This document shows positions 45,212 to 55,777 of a stretch of DNA of 64,000 bases, piece after piece. The stretch is taken from the NCBI GenBank assembly GCA_037954325.1, contig JBBMNZ010000030.1, forward strand, positions 2,917,501-2,981,500, written 5' to 3'. The first letter of the stretch is position 1. Every line of letters starts with the position of its first letter. Below the pieces are notes generated by a model. That model was given only the letters and a program-made list of their open reading frames with translations. It did no database searches and was not told the DNA's origin. Source of the stretch: Fistularia commersonii. Its lineage: Eukaryota > Chordata > Actinopteri > Syngnathiformes > Fistulariidae. The translations under genes and the position numbers were made by a program.

Positions 45212-48200
45212 ATGTCTGACAACTGCAACAGCGCAGGCAGCAGCGGCTCCTCCACCAACAGCTGGACCCTCCTCTCCCCGGAGGTAAGGAGGGGAAACGG
45301 GTCAGGGGACTCCGTGTAGCCCCGATGTCGCAAGAGGAGCGCTCATTTTGCTGCATCTCGAGAATGTGGCATGTTCACACTCGCAGCCCTGAGCCTCACA
45401 AGAACCGCCAAAAGCCACTTACTTCTCACTCCCAGTTTTCAGTGACGAGCTCCAAACTCTTGACGGTGTGCGTTGGAAACAGTTTGCACTCTCTCACACA
45501 GACCGGTGGTGTGTGATATCCTATGTTTTGGTGCCTGCGAGCCATGAACGTCTTGTTCCCCAATATGTAATTACATGCAACTTTATACATCAGCTCTGAG
45601 TTCTGTGCATTTGCCACAGTGAGCTCTCTAGAGATATCACCAGTTGCCACTATTTTAAGTACACATGGATAAGTAATGTGGTGAGTGTTATCGAAATTCT
45701 ATATCCTGTATGAGTCTTAAAAGTTAGTACCGTACACAGCGTGATCGGGGGAAAGCAATTTCAACGGCGAAGCCAGATCGGTAGCAATATATAGATAATT
45801 GGCATACTGTAACAGCCAGATGTTTAACAGTTTTAACAGGATGTACAAAATGAAAGGACAAGTGTAAATTAAAATGATTGTGGTCACGCCGTGTGGTATA
45901 TTAAGGTGGAGAAAGTGCAGATTGACTCACATCACACTGTCATCCACCATACAGGAAACCTGAATGTGGTAATGAACCCAATAACAGTAGTTGTGGCTTT
46001 GGGTGCACAAGCTTGAACAAAAGCAGTGGTTTTGACTGCCTTTTAAAAGCTGATGGGAGGTGGCCTGGTCCACCTGTTTCTGGTCCAGACAGGACAGCGA
46101 ACCCAACAGGGTATAGATATATAGATAATCGGCATACTGCAAGTGTAAATTAAAATGGTTGCAGTCACCCCGTGTGGTATATTAAGGTGGAGGAAGTGCA
46201 GACTTCCTTGACTAACATCACACTGTCATCCACCATACAGGAAACCTGAATGGGGTAATGAACCCAATCACAGTAGTTGTGGCTTTGAGTGCACAAGCTT
46301 GAACAAAAGAAATGGTTTTGACTGCCTTCTAAAAGCTGATGGGAGGTGGCCTGGTCCACCTGTTTCTGGTCCAGACAGGACAGCGAACCCAACAGGTTAT
46401 AGATATATAGATAATCGGCATACTGCAAGTGTAAATTAAAATGGTTGTGGCCACCCCGTGTGGAAAATTAAGGGGGAGGAAGTGCAGACTTCCTTGACTA
46501 GCATCACACTGTCATCCACCATACAGGAAACCTGAATGGGGTAATGAACCCAATCACAGTAGTTGTGGCTTTGAGTGCACAAGCTTGAACAAAAGAAATG
46601 GTTTTGACTGCCTTCTAAACGCTGATGGGAGGTGGCCTGGTCCACCTGTTTCTGGTCCAGACAGGACAGCGAACCCAACAGGGTATAGATATATAGATAA
46701 TCGGCATACTGCAAGTGTAAATTAAAATGGTTGTGGCCACCCCGTGTGGTATATTAAGGGGGAGGAAGTGCAGACTTCCTTGACTAACATCACACTGTCA
46801 TCCACCATACAGGAAACTTGAATGTGGTAATGAACCCAATCACAGTAGTTGAGGCTTTGAGTGCACAAGCTTGAACAAAAGAAATGGTTTTGACTGCCTT
46901 CTAAAAGCTGATGGGAGGTGGCCTGGTCCACCTGTTTCTGGTCCAGACAGGACAGCGAACCCAACAGGGGATCGGCGCGGTTATGATAAGTTCTACTGAA
47001 ATCTCCACGAATGTGTGATATGGCACCATCTACAGTGTCAGTGATAGTGAGAAATAGAGAAACTGTGTGATAGTGAGAAACTGAGAAATAGAGAGTCATA
47101 ATGGAAGCCACAACAGGAAATACAAGGCCCTGAAATTCATTCAAAACCAGGGCTGTGGCTTGAAACTGAAGAATTTCTGAAAGTTTTTCAATACCTGTAT
47201 GCGGTCAGTCATCATTTCTCAGCTCAGGCCATGAACATGTGCGCCGTGTGCCAACACTGGGCACGGCGTAAATGTCAAGGTCACATCATTTGAAGGTGTT
47301 AACGTGACTTCCCTGTTGGGCCCTCGTCCCCTTGGATCCTCTTTCCTCTTGCACAGGAAGCCGCTGTGGAGAATGTCGGGCCGGTGGACGACGGCACCGA
47401 GAGCCTCGGCGACGTCCCCAGCCTGTCCGAGGACGTGGCAGGTACTGCGGCTCGGACTCTGTGGTTAAAGCTGCGGCGTCACAGCCGAGGTCGCTGCTTT
47501 CAAAAGCGCTTCTCAGATTATTTTGGGGAAATTGCAGACCGTGTGCATGTTCATTACAGGAGCCGGCGTGGAGTTCAAACCAAGCGACATGTCAGTGGAG
47601 ACTGTCTTCTCAGAGGAGGGGCACCAGGTCGGTGCACAGTCGCCACCGCAGCAAGTCCAAGAGGTCGTAGCAGATTTCTTTTGAAATGTCATACCAATAA
47701 ACATCCAATCAGAAAGTCCTTATGAAGAGAGAAGGGGTTCTCCGTCGTCTTCCAACAATCCAAAAATAGCGGATTCACTGAAGACCCTAACTTGTCTAGG
47801 TTTGAAGGAGAGCGTAAACATTTGGATGTCCATCGTGATTGACGGCTGGGATTGGCTCCAGCCCCCAAAATGTCCAAAGGAGACTGTCATAGAAAAAAGT
47901 ATATATCGTGGTAGTGCTATATGCAGTATATGTAAACCCACATCAGATAAAATTCATTTGAAAATTGCATATTGGGTTTTTATGGATATGTCTCATTTAG
48001 AAAGATATTCTATCATTTTTTAAGTTACTGCTACACATGGATAATTGTCTAGTAAATTAAAAAGCTTCCTTTTTATTTATCATTTTTAGCTTCTGAACAA
48101 TTGTTATCCCCAGCAAATGTAGCTTGAGATGCATCTGAAATCAGAGCTCAAGATTGGTGAGACCCTTGTTTGTGACTGACATTTTACATGCAGAGGTTCT

Positions 48201-51200
48201 CAGATTTCAAGGTCTTGGTAAATTCTCGTGGCAATCTTCTTGTCGTGGTCTTATCAAGAGCAGTTGCTGCAACAAGACTTTCACATTTAACGATAGTCAC
48301 CATGGAAATATGACTTCCTGATATTGTACTGTTTCTTTCCGTGCGACCCAGTTCTTACTTGGACCAGATGTGCAATCTTGTAAAAAAAATGAACATTAAT
48401 TCTGCCGTTTTTAGGTGTGCCAGGAGACCTCTCCAGAGTCCAGCGAGGGTCCGTTCCCTAGTAGCCCGAGCCCCCTTGAGTCTCCGGAGCTTGATCTGGA
48501 GAGTCAGCCTCCCATCATCCACGACATTGTGACCAGCTCCCCCGCCGACAACGAGCCTCTGGGCGCCACGCCGTTCGTCACAAACATTGATTACGACGCT
48601 TGTGAACTCCCTCCCGTCGAGCGCGAGGAGTCCAGTCCCGAGCCGCCCGGCGCCGACGGCCCCGTCGCCATAGAGTCGGAGTTTGACACCAACCCCGCCG
48701 AGGACTCTCTCGACGTCCCGGCTGAACCCGAGGGGGGCGAGGAGACCCCCTCTGCCACAGGCCCACCTTCCAGCGCCGACGCCAGTCTGGAGAGTGACAC
48801 TCGAGAGTCACCCAGCCCCGTCCCAGAGAGCCCGGAGCCGGAGGCGGTCGGCGCCACTGATGCCACAGAGGGGGCTGAGCTTTTCCGGCTCGCCGCCACA
48901 GGTGAGCCCACAGCCGGCCGGATGATAAATCTGACTAGGGTTTGGGTTTTCTCCTACTGTCTGTGGCTGCCTCTGAAGCAGGAAGGCAGAGTTGAAGAGG
49001 TTGAAGAGAGGAAGCTGTTGGTGCGATGAAAGCGGCAGTGAGAGGAAGCGAAAACGGGCCACGGTGCTGCAGAGCTGGTGAACATGTATGAGTCATGCCG
49101 GCAGCTGGAGAGTGATTTACCTTAATGACAGTCTAGCGCCCGCGCTCCAAAAATGAGAAAGCACAACGCGTGAAATTGCTCATAATTTAGTTGGAAAATG
49201 CATCTATTTGCGTGAGCAGTGCAGATTCTTCTCCGGACATTTTCAAGTAGTTCTTTCAAGTAGTGTAACCACACGTCGTGCGTGTCGATAGCTGCAGGCG
49301 GCGGATCACCAGACAATTATGATTCTTGAAATAACTCTTTCGCAATTCTGAGGGTTTCTGAGGGTGGTGAAAGATGTCAAAAGAGTAACACGGGGGAGCG
49401 AAGGCACCCCCGTCAGCTGTCAGGAGAGATTTTAGTGTTTGGGTATCCTCGTCGGTTTTTAGGAACCTTTAACCCAAATTCCCCCTGCAGAGCCTGTGGA
49501 CGACGGCCTCAGGAGGAGACACCTGCCCGACTCCACCGAGGCGCCGGGACCAAAAATATCGGACGAGGAAGAAGAGGTGGACGAGGAGGAAGAGTTGGCA
49601 CAGTTCAGGCTGGCTGAGAAGGAGAAGAAGCAGTGTTTCTCCTTGAACAAGTGCATTGTGGGGGCCGTGGTCCTTCTCTTCCTCGGCTCCCTCTTCCTGT
49701 CAGGTGAGCTGCTCACAAGCTCGGCGGGCTGCTTTTTAGAGCCGTCACCAGATCGAGTCATAATCAACTACGATTATAAAAGCCCACCCCTCCTTTTCCC
49801 AAATAAGAGAGTTTATTAAAGAAAGAAGTTCCCCAGCACGTCTCCCAAAGCGTTGGCGGACGTCCTCCAGACTAAAGACTCCTGTGTCTCAGACACTCGG
49901 CCTCTATTACTACACGACGAGTTTCCGCTGTCACAACCGTGACGTTTGATCCCCCCCGACCCCCCGAGCCTGATCCACAGATGTATGAAGTTTAGCGTGA
50001 GGTTAAACAGGAGACATAGAGGTGGACTTGATAGAGACGCTCACTGAAACCTAGAACCTTCTCCCAGGATATGTCGTCCAGCTCAGCATCAGACCAGGCG
50101 TCCAGAAGAGCCCCGCGCCCGCCCCTTCCCCCGACCGGAGGTCAAATGACTTCATGCTTTATTTATCATCCGTTTCTGAGTTTGAATTTTGCGGTATTTA
50201 TGTATTCTTCTCAGAGTACCATATCGCTTTGCACAGTATTTGTACAAACTGACAAAAAGATCAAAAAATGAACGGGAGGCACTTTACGTGGACATCCACC
50301 TGAGGCTGTTTGTTCTCGAGGCTTCATCTCTGCCCTGAATGATAAAAAGCTCACACAGTAAACACAGAAGGACGGAGGTGAGCGCGTCTGCGCTAAACGG
50401 CTAACGCTCACATATAAGCTAGTTAAATTGTCCCGACGGGGCCGAAAGGCGAAGGAGGCACGCCCTGGGTTCGGACTCCACGTCCGTGAAACCCCCCGCA
50501 GGAGCGAAAGGGGGGCTCTGAGAGCCCCTCGGAGCAAACATTTCTGTCAAGTTCAGTCGTGAGGCAAATGCACGTCAGGACAGAGCTGTAGAGGCGGCGG
50601 TAGAAAAAAAGAATAACAAAGACGACTTGTGTGAAAGATGTGGTGTTTTCTGGTTTCGACAGGCGACTTTGACGTGAATGAGCTGAGCGACGGAGAACAA
50701 GGCGAGGTCTGTTCCCGGCCGGCCGTTACCTGACTCTGCTATCTCTGTCACACGTCCTGCAGCCTCTGTGCTCCCTCTCGCTATCATTTGGACAAACCCG
50801 CAGAGCTGTGAATATTGTCTAAACTCGTATGTGTTTCGTCGGATTTGCACTCCAGGACGGGAATGGCGGCGCGGCGCAGGATATGAGAGAGATGCTGGAT
50901 AAACTGATGCAGGAAAACCAACAAATCACCCAGCTGGAGGATCAACTGCAGGTCAGTTGAAGGTCACCGCGTTTCCTCAGCTTTGAGACGAGCGCAAACG
51001 GCCGTGGTCTTTTATTTTCTTCATCGGCTGGTTTGTAAAAGCGGTCACTTTGTGTCACTTCTAAGTCACAGAAAGAGGAACTGGACGCCGCGCTGAAGGC
51101 GGTGGCGCAAAGCGGTGATGAGAAAAGCAGAGCCGACCTGGAAAAGGAGAACGCCGACTTGAGGATGGAACTGCTTTCTCTGCCCGACCTGAAGAGGGAG

Positions 51201-52286
51201 CTGGAGAGTCTGCGGGCCAGGATGACGGAGCTCAGCCCGTCGGCAGGTACGATGGCGGAAACGGGAAGTGGACTCGCGCTGTGCCGGCGAGGAGCATCGG
51301 TGTCGACCCTTTTCCGGCTTTGAGCGTTCTTAGGTTTCTCATGCGATTGCACGTTCACAGAGGATCAGGACCTGCAACCACGCGGCCCGACCCACCAGAA
51401 ACCGGCAGCGCCCGAGAGGGAAGGGAAGGAAGAACCCCACAGGCGGAAGGTCCCGCCGGAGGAGATCAGGAAGATGAAAAACGACCGAACCGACAGGAAG
51501 CGGGTGAGGGACAACCTGGAGGAGATCCAGAAGAAGATCTCGGAGCGGGTGAAGAGGTGGGGGGAGGGTCGGCCACGGGAGGCCTCGTGGAAGGAGGGAA
51601 GGAGCAAGAACGATAGGAAGAAGGAGGAAAAGGAGCGCAGGAGCGAGAAAGACCAGAGGCAGAGCAAGGAGGGGGGACGGGAGGACGGGAGGGAGAAGGA
51701 GTGGAGGCCGCCGAAGCACGACTCTCACAAGGAGTCGTGGAGGAAACATCAGGACGAGTGGGAGAGGAAGAAAGGCGAGCGGCGTCAGGACAGGGAGGAG
51801 AGGAGGAAGGAGAAGCCGTGGCACGGCTCGTCCGCCAAGAACCCCCGCCAGCATCAGCATCACTCGTCCCGCAAGCCTCCGCAAGCCCACGATAACTTCT
51901 GGAGGGACCAGGAGCAGAAGCTCAGGCGGAACGTGGGCGTCCGGGTGGGCTGCGTCTCCGTGGACGACTGCGCCGCCAAGGAGGGGCTCTACCCCGTGGA
52001 ACTGCCGGAGTTCGAGGAGCTGCTGGAGGGCTACCTGAGCAAGCTGGAGGGGTCTCCCCCCGCCAGCAAGGACGCCATCCGCAGGCTCACCGGCGACTTC
52101 TTCCAGGACGGCGTCTTCATCCACGACAGGGTGCCGTTCGCCGACTTCGCCGAGGACGTGGCGGACGTTCTGGAGGACATGGCGGACGTCTTGGAGGAGG
52201 GCGGGGGGAAGCGCGTCGACTCCCTGGAGGAGGAGATGGAGGAGTTTGAGCGGGAGGCCCTGTGGAAGTTCGCCGCCACATTCTGA
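45212..52286 (+). CDS. pbxip1: Pre-B-cell leukemia homeobox interacting protein 1 (PBXIP1/HPIP), 9 coding exons, 721 aa
   Basis: Seen: coding exons at 45212-45283, 47357-47441, 47560-47627, 48415-48901, 49491-49703, 50663-50706, 50856-50951, 51072-51246 and 51361-52286 (TGA). They sum to 2166 nt in one frame (human PBXIP1 has 731 aa). Two donors (after 47627 and 50706) are weak GTCNGT types, but frame and sense are kept. Order: a Ser-rich start with the LC3-motif-like SWTLL (W18-L21); an acidic, Pro/Ser/Glu-rich stretch (76-290) ending in a DEEEEVDEEEE run; one hydrophobic segment CIVGAVVLLFLGSLFLS (292-308); a Leu/Glu coiled coil (~330-410); a Lys/Arg/Glu-rich charged region (~414-590); and a C-terminal block with DFFQDGVFIHDRVPFADF. 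Family knowledge: PBXIP1 binds PBX homeoproteins, estrogen receptor and microtubules, and is a paralogue of the ER-phagy receptor CCPG1. The C-terminal block and the CKS1B neighbour favour PBXIP1 over CCPG1. The a/b paralogue is not resolved. Confidence 0.93.
45284..47356 (+). other. pbxip1 coding intron 1
   Basis: Phase-0 intron of 2.07 kb, from GTAAGG after exon 1 to TTGCACAG before exon 2. It holds the 286-bp tandem array; the rest is unremarkable. Confidence 0.85.
45780..46972 (+). repeat. 286-bp tandem repeat, about four copies, in pbxip1 intron 1
   Basis: Copies start at 45861, 46142, 46428 and 46714 (AGTGTAAATTAAAATG), giving periods of 281, 286 and 286 bp. The last ends near 46970 and lacks the ATAGATATATAGATAATCGG joint. 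A partial joint before the first copy (about 45790-45815) shows the array began upstream. Copies are more than 90% alike by eye, so expansion is recent. Each unit gives a similar minus-strand reading frame, but the unit length is not a multiple of three and there is no other sign of coding. Confidence 0.9.
47735..47885 (+). mobile_element. SINE-type fragment in pbxip1 intron 3
   Basis: The sequence carries, in the usual order, the CCAAAAA box, the GACCCTAACTTGTCTAGG segment, a degenerate GAATG-like part, and the GATTGACGGCTGGGATTGGC and TCCAGCCCCC tail also found in the other SINE copies of this window. It is a diverged internal fragment in sense orientation. Confidence 0.6.
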
Positions 52287-54400
52287 CGAGACACGGCGAG
52301 AAGATGGGGGAGGCATTGGAACACAGGACCCAAGATGCAGCATGAGAGGACGGCTTGATGGGACCTTTCTCACAAAGCCCACACCCTTTTAGCGCCAAAA
52401 ATCACAGGGTGGAGGGGGCAACTTTCTGTACAGTGTGGTTGTGTCTCATTAACATGTCCCTCAGTGTGTGGTTAGAAACTAAACTAGTTCTTAGAAGTCC
52501 TTACCTACCTCTGCCCCCCTCGTGCAAACCCTCCCACCGCCCCCCTCTGCTGTCGTGTTTTCTCGGTACGCATTGCATGTTGCTGTTCATTGTGTGAACT
52601 CAAAAACAGGGTTCGGAAGAGGCGGCAACTGCAAAAATCCTGACACATCAAGTGTTATCGGACAACCTGCTGTCGCTTCTCATGGAATTTGCCGTGCGTG
52701 TGTGTGTGTGTGTATGTGTGTGTGTGTGTGCTTGTGTGTGTTTGAAGACTGATCTGACACCCCCACCCCCACTCACACACACAGGTGTCGTTTTGCCTCC
52801 GACCAGGTGTTTAACATTCAGATCCTCCAAGATAACCCCCCTCCCCGACCCGTCCTTTCAGATCCGGTCGGACCAGTTCTCTGAATCTTGTCTCTTCACA
52901 GCTGTTTTTCTGTTTGATTTTTAACGGTTTGCTTTCTGCATGTGAAAAATACAATTAAAAGCAAAAGAAGTTCCAAATTCCCGGCGGAGGGCAGACAGGA
53001 AACTCAAAGGCAAAGCTAAGGAATCGAGTGCAAGCCATAACCGAACGGGTGGCTGCTAAATTGCGTCAGCACATTTCCTAAAGAGTCGCATCATTGGAGC
53101 TGATTTCTCATGTTTCCCCTCTTAAGTCGTGTGTGTGCGTGTGAGTGTGTGTGCATGTGTTTGCGTGTGTGTGCGTGATGCAGCCACAGGGACCTTTAAC
53201 ACATGATCTACATTTACTGGGCATCCCAGAGATAAACAGCATAAAGTTGAGCCAGCTGCAGTATTGTGTGTGTGGGTGTGTGTGTGTTTGTTTGTTTTTT
53301 CCATTTCGCATTCATAAGATCCTGCTTTATGGGAAGACCGAAGATTGTAAGCCGATTGTAGTGTTTCTGAGACGAGGAAGCAGCTGCTTTTCTACCAGTG
53401 GGAAGTTTATGGCTTTGGCTGGTTTACATGCAGAACCTGTAGAATAATCACTGGCCATGTGATTTCATTTTTTTTAATTCTATTTGAATTTTAAATGCGC
53501 TGTCTGAGTCGAGGGTTTGTCCCATTGGGGCAGAAGGAGGCTTCAGGGGTCCCCTGACCTTCTGACTCCAAACTCCATGAATGTGAAGATGGTGATATCC
53601 TTTAGATTTTTGATTTACATTCATAAAGCTTGCCAGTAACTGCATATGTGCCTTTGAAGCTAACATGCGCACACACACATATGTATATATCGTCACCCTC
53701 TTAAAATAATCATTTTTAAAATAAGTCCTTTTTTTCTGTTTTTCAGGAACTCTCGACACTCTCGACATAGGCAATTTCTACTAAAGTGGTAGAATGGCAC
53801 AATCTCTTAAACTGAGGATGTAGGCAATTCTGCCAGTGGCGGTCAGCATCATAAGGAGATGATTTAGGCAAAAAAAAAAAAAAACTTTTGAAAAAAAATG
53901 ACTTGATTATTTTAAGAGGGTGAGGATATATACATATGTGTGTGTCGGTGTGTGCGTGTGCGTGAATAGCTGTTTATTTTATATGTTCCTGCAAGATGGA
54001 GAGATTACACCCAGTTGCAATTGTACTGCTATAGGTATGGCAGATTATAGATTTTCAACTTAAAATTATTATTATTATTATTATGTTATCATTAAAAAAT
54101 CAACCCCTCTGTATTTTCATAAGCATTATTTCTTCAGACCAAAGGATTGGAAGAAACCTTAATCTTAAGCAAGAATTGTACCTTGAATGATGATAATAAT
54201 AATAATATATTTTCAATGAATAGATAATACTGAAGCGGTAATTTAATGTTCGGTGATTCTGACTTTTTTTTTGGCTTTTTAGGTAACTGGCTTAGAAGTG
54301 TACGTTATCGATCCTTTGACAAACGTATTGATCTGCATCACTTCCGGTTTGTCGTTCTCTGTTAGAAAATCAGTGTTTCTGTCAATAAAACTTTTGGTTG
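52287..54400 (+). other. pbxip1 3' flank / probable 3'UTR
   Basis: No coding signal. An ATTAAA at 52954-52959 and an AATAAA at 54384-54389 followed by a T/G-rich stretch are candidate poly(A) signals on the plus strand, so the 3'UTR is either ~0.7 or ~2.1 kb. GT repeats lie at 52694-52741 and 53130-53180, and a long inverted repeat at 53671-53945. Confidence 0.5.
53671..53945. repeat. 42-bp inverted repeat enclosing ~190 bp (foldback element or hairpin)
   Basis: The left arm 53671-53712 and right arm 53904-53945 are reverse complements with one mismatch (TCGTCACC against GGTGAGGA). The loop contains A and T runs but no reading frame. This fits a foldback/MITE-type insertion or a strong RNA hairpin if it is transcribed as part of the pbxip1 3'UTR. 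The family is not recognised. Confidence 0.8.
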
Positions 54401-54610
54401 TTTTTTTTTTTCTTTACCGCCAATGAATTTGTCTTCTCTGATGTATTTACCACGAGCGCTTTCGATTTTTTTTGTTCAATAAGATTGATCGGGAAAAACA
54501 GCCCGTCTGTCGTTAGTGTGTCTTCTGTCGTCGGTTGCGACGCCCGAGTTTCTCCTCAGTGACTTCCGGTATGAGCGGCATCCGAACCGGAAGTCAGCGA
54601 AGGTACCTGA
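54340..54610. promoter_or_regulatory. ETS-site palindrome in a CpG-rich patch
   Basis: GACTTCCGGT at 54561-54570 and ACCGGAAGTC at 54586-54595 form a perfect 10-bp inverted repeat with a 15-nt spacer. Each arm is a consensus ETS/GABPA site (CCGGAAGT). A third site, ACTTCCGGT, lies at 54340-54348. The patch 54490-54660 is CpG-rich in AT-rich surroundings, as in a small promoter, but no gene start is recognised beside it. Confidence 0.45.
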
Positions 54611-55130
54611 CCGGACGGGGAGCGCGTCATTCCTAGGATGCCGACGGGGACGCGCATTCGTGCGATAGCACCGCAAAAAAAAAAAAAAAACAGCCAAAAA
54701 TGCGGAAGATAAAAACGGTATCAGCCTTTTACGTTTTATGCAAGACAAAATATCGTGACTTTTTGAAGTTGAAATTGCGTCCGATTTAATCCATACTATT
54801 ATTTTCGAATTCGAGCCACAAAAACAGTCAAAACAAATCCGATTCAATTTCACGCAGATTTTAACAATAACGTAAGAGGGGCATCCTTTCACAAGATTCA
54901 AATTCATTGATAATATATAATATATATCTATATATTGTATATTATCAATAAATTTGATATAAACATATACACATGTTTTATAAAAAAATATCCCTATTTC
55001 TTTTATCTCTATCTTTTTATCGCTATACATTTTTTTATATATATATTTTTGTATCAATTTTATCATGATGTATGATAAAATGTTTTTGTTTTTTTTCCTT
55101 CCATGGGATACGGGTACGAATCTCGAGCTG

Positions 55131-55138
55131 TGACGTCA
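55131..55138. promoter_or_regulatory. Consensus CRE (TGACGTCA)
   Basis: A perfect cAMP-response element palindrome lies about 0.47 kb upstream of the TATA-containing promoter of the first S100 gene. Function is inferred only from the motif. Confidence 0.35.
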
Positions 55139-55573
55139 CATATCTTTCCATTGCATCCAATCAAGTTACAATTACAAATTTGAAAATGACTGTCTTGCTT
55201 TGTCTTCATCTCAGTTTAAATCCTTCGATTTGAGTTAAAATTATTTCAATTTTCATCCTGGGCTACTTTTGAATAATTCCCTAGTTGGCCGGGCTTTGAG
55301 ATTTTCATTGTTAATTTGAAGCACGTTGAAGCAGGAAGGAGCAGAGACGACCCGACACACACGCATACAAACACACACACAGGCCGCTTTATTGGAGTCA
55401 TGTTTTTGTATAAACCATTTACCGCTGAGATTTGCAGGATTGGCCCGGCCTGCAGACAAGAACAGGAGACGTTTGCGCCATCAGCGTGAATTTGCCCCGT
55501 CCGGGGGCATTTCTCCCAAGACGGGGGGGCTTTTTTTTCCGCTGACCCTGCACCGGTACCCGGCCAGGTAGGG

Positions 55574-55628
55574 TATAAATGTCAGGAGGCGACGTGGTGC
55601 AACCAGAGGGATCATCTCATCTCATCAG
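55574..55628 (+). promoter_or_regulatory. TATA box and first noncoding exon of the S100 gene
   Basis: TATAAAT at 55574-55580 is followed about 28 bp later by the probable start site (near 55605). A short leader runs to the donor ATCAG|GTAAGA at 55628/55629. The acceptor CTCAG before 55769 begins the exon with the start codon. A noncoding exon 1 followed by two coding exons is the usual S100 gene plan. Confidence 0.7.
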
Positions 55629-55648
55629 GTAAGATGCACTTTGTCCTC

Positions 55649-55650
<2 letters not shown>

Positions 55651-55741
<91 letters not shown>
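55651..55741 (+). repeat. (GT)45 microsatellite in S100 intron 1
   Basis: Pure GT dinucleotides over about 90 bp, starting 22 bp after the noncoding exon donor and ending 27 bp before the acceptor. They make up most of a ~140-bp intron. Confidence 0.98.
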
Positions 55742-55743
<2 letters not shown>

Positions 55744-55777
55744 TGACCTCGTGTGTTTCCTGCCTCAGTGTGACATC

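Noticed and set aside
45927..47144. Repeated 70-140-residue minus-strand frames (MQYADYLYIY...)
   Set aside because: The same frame recurs because the 286-bp unit is duplicated; the period is not a multiple of three and the array lies in an intron of pbxip1.
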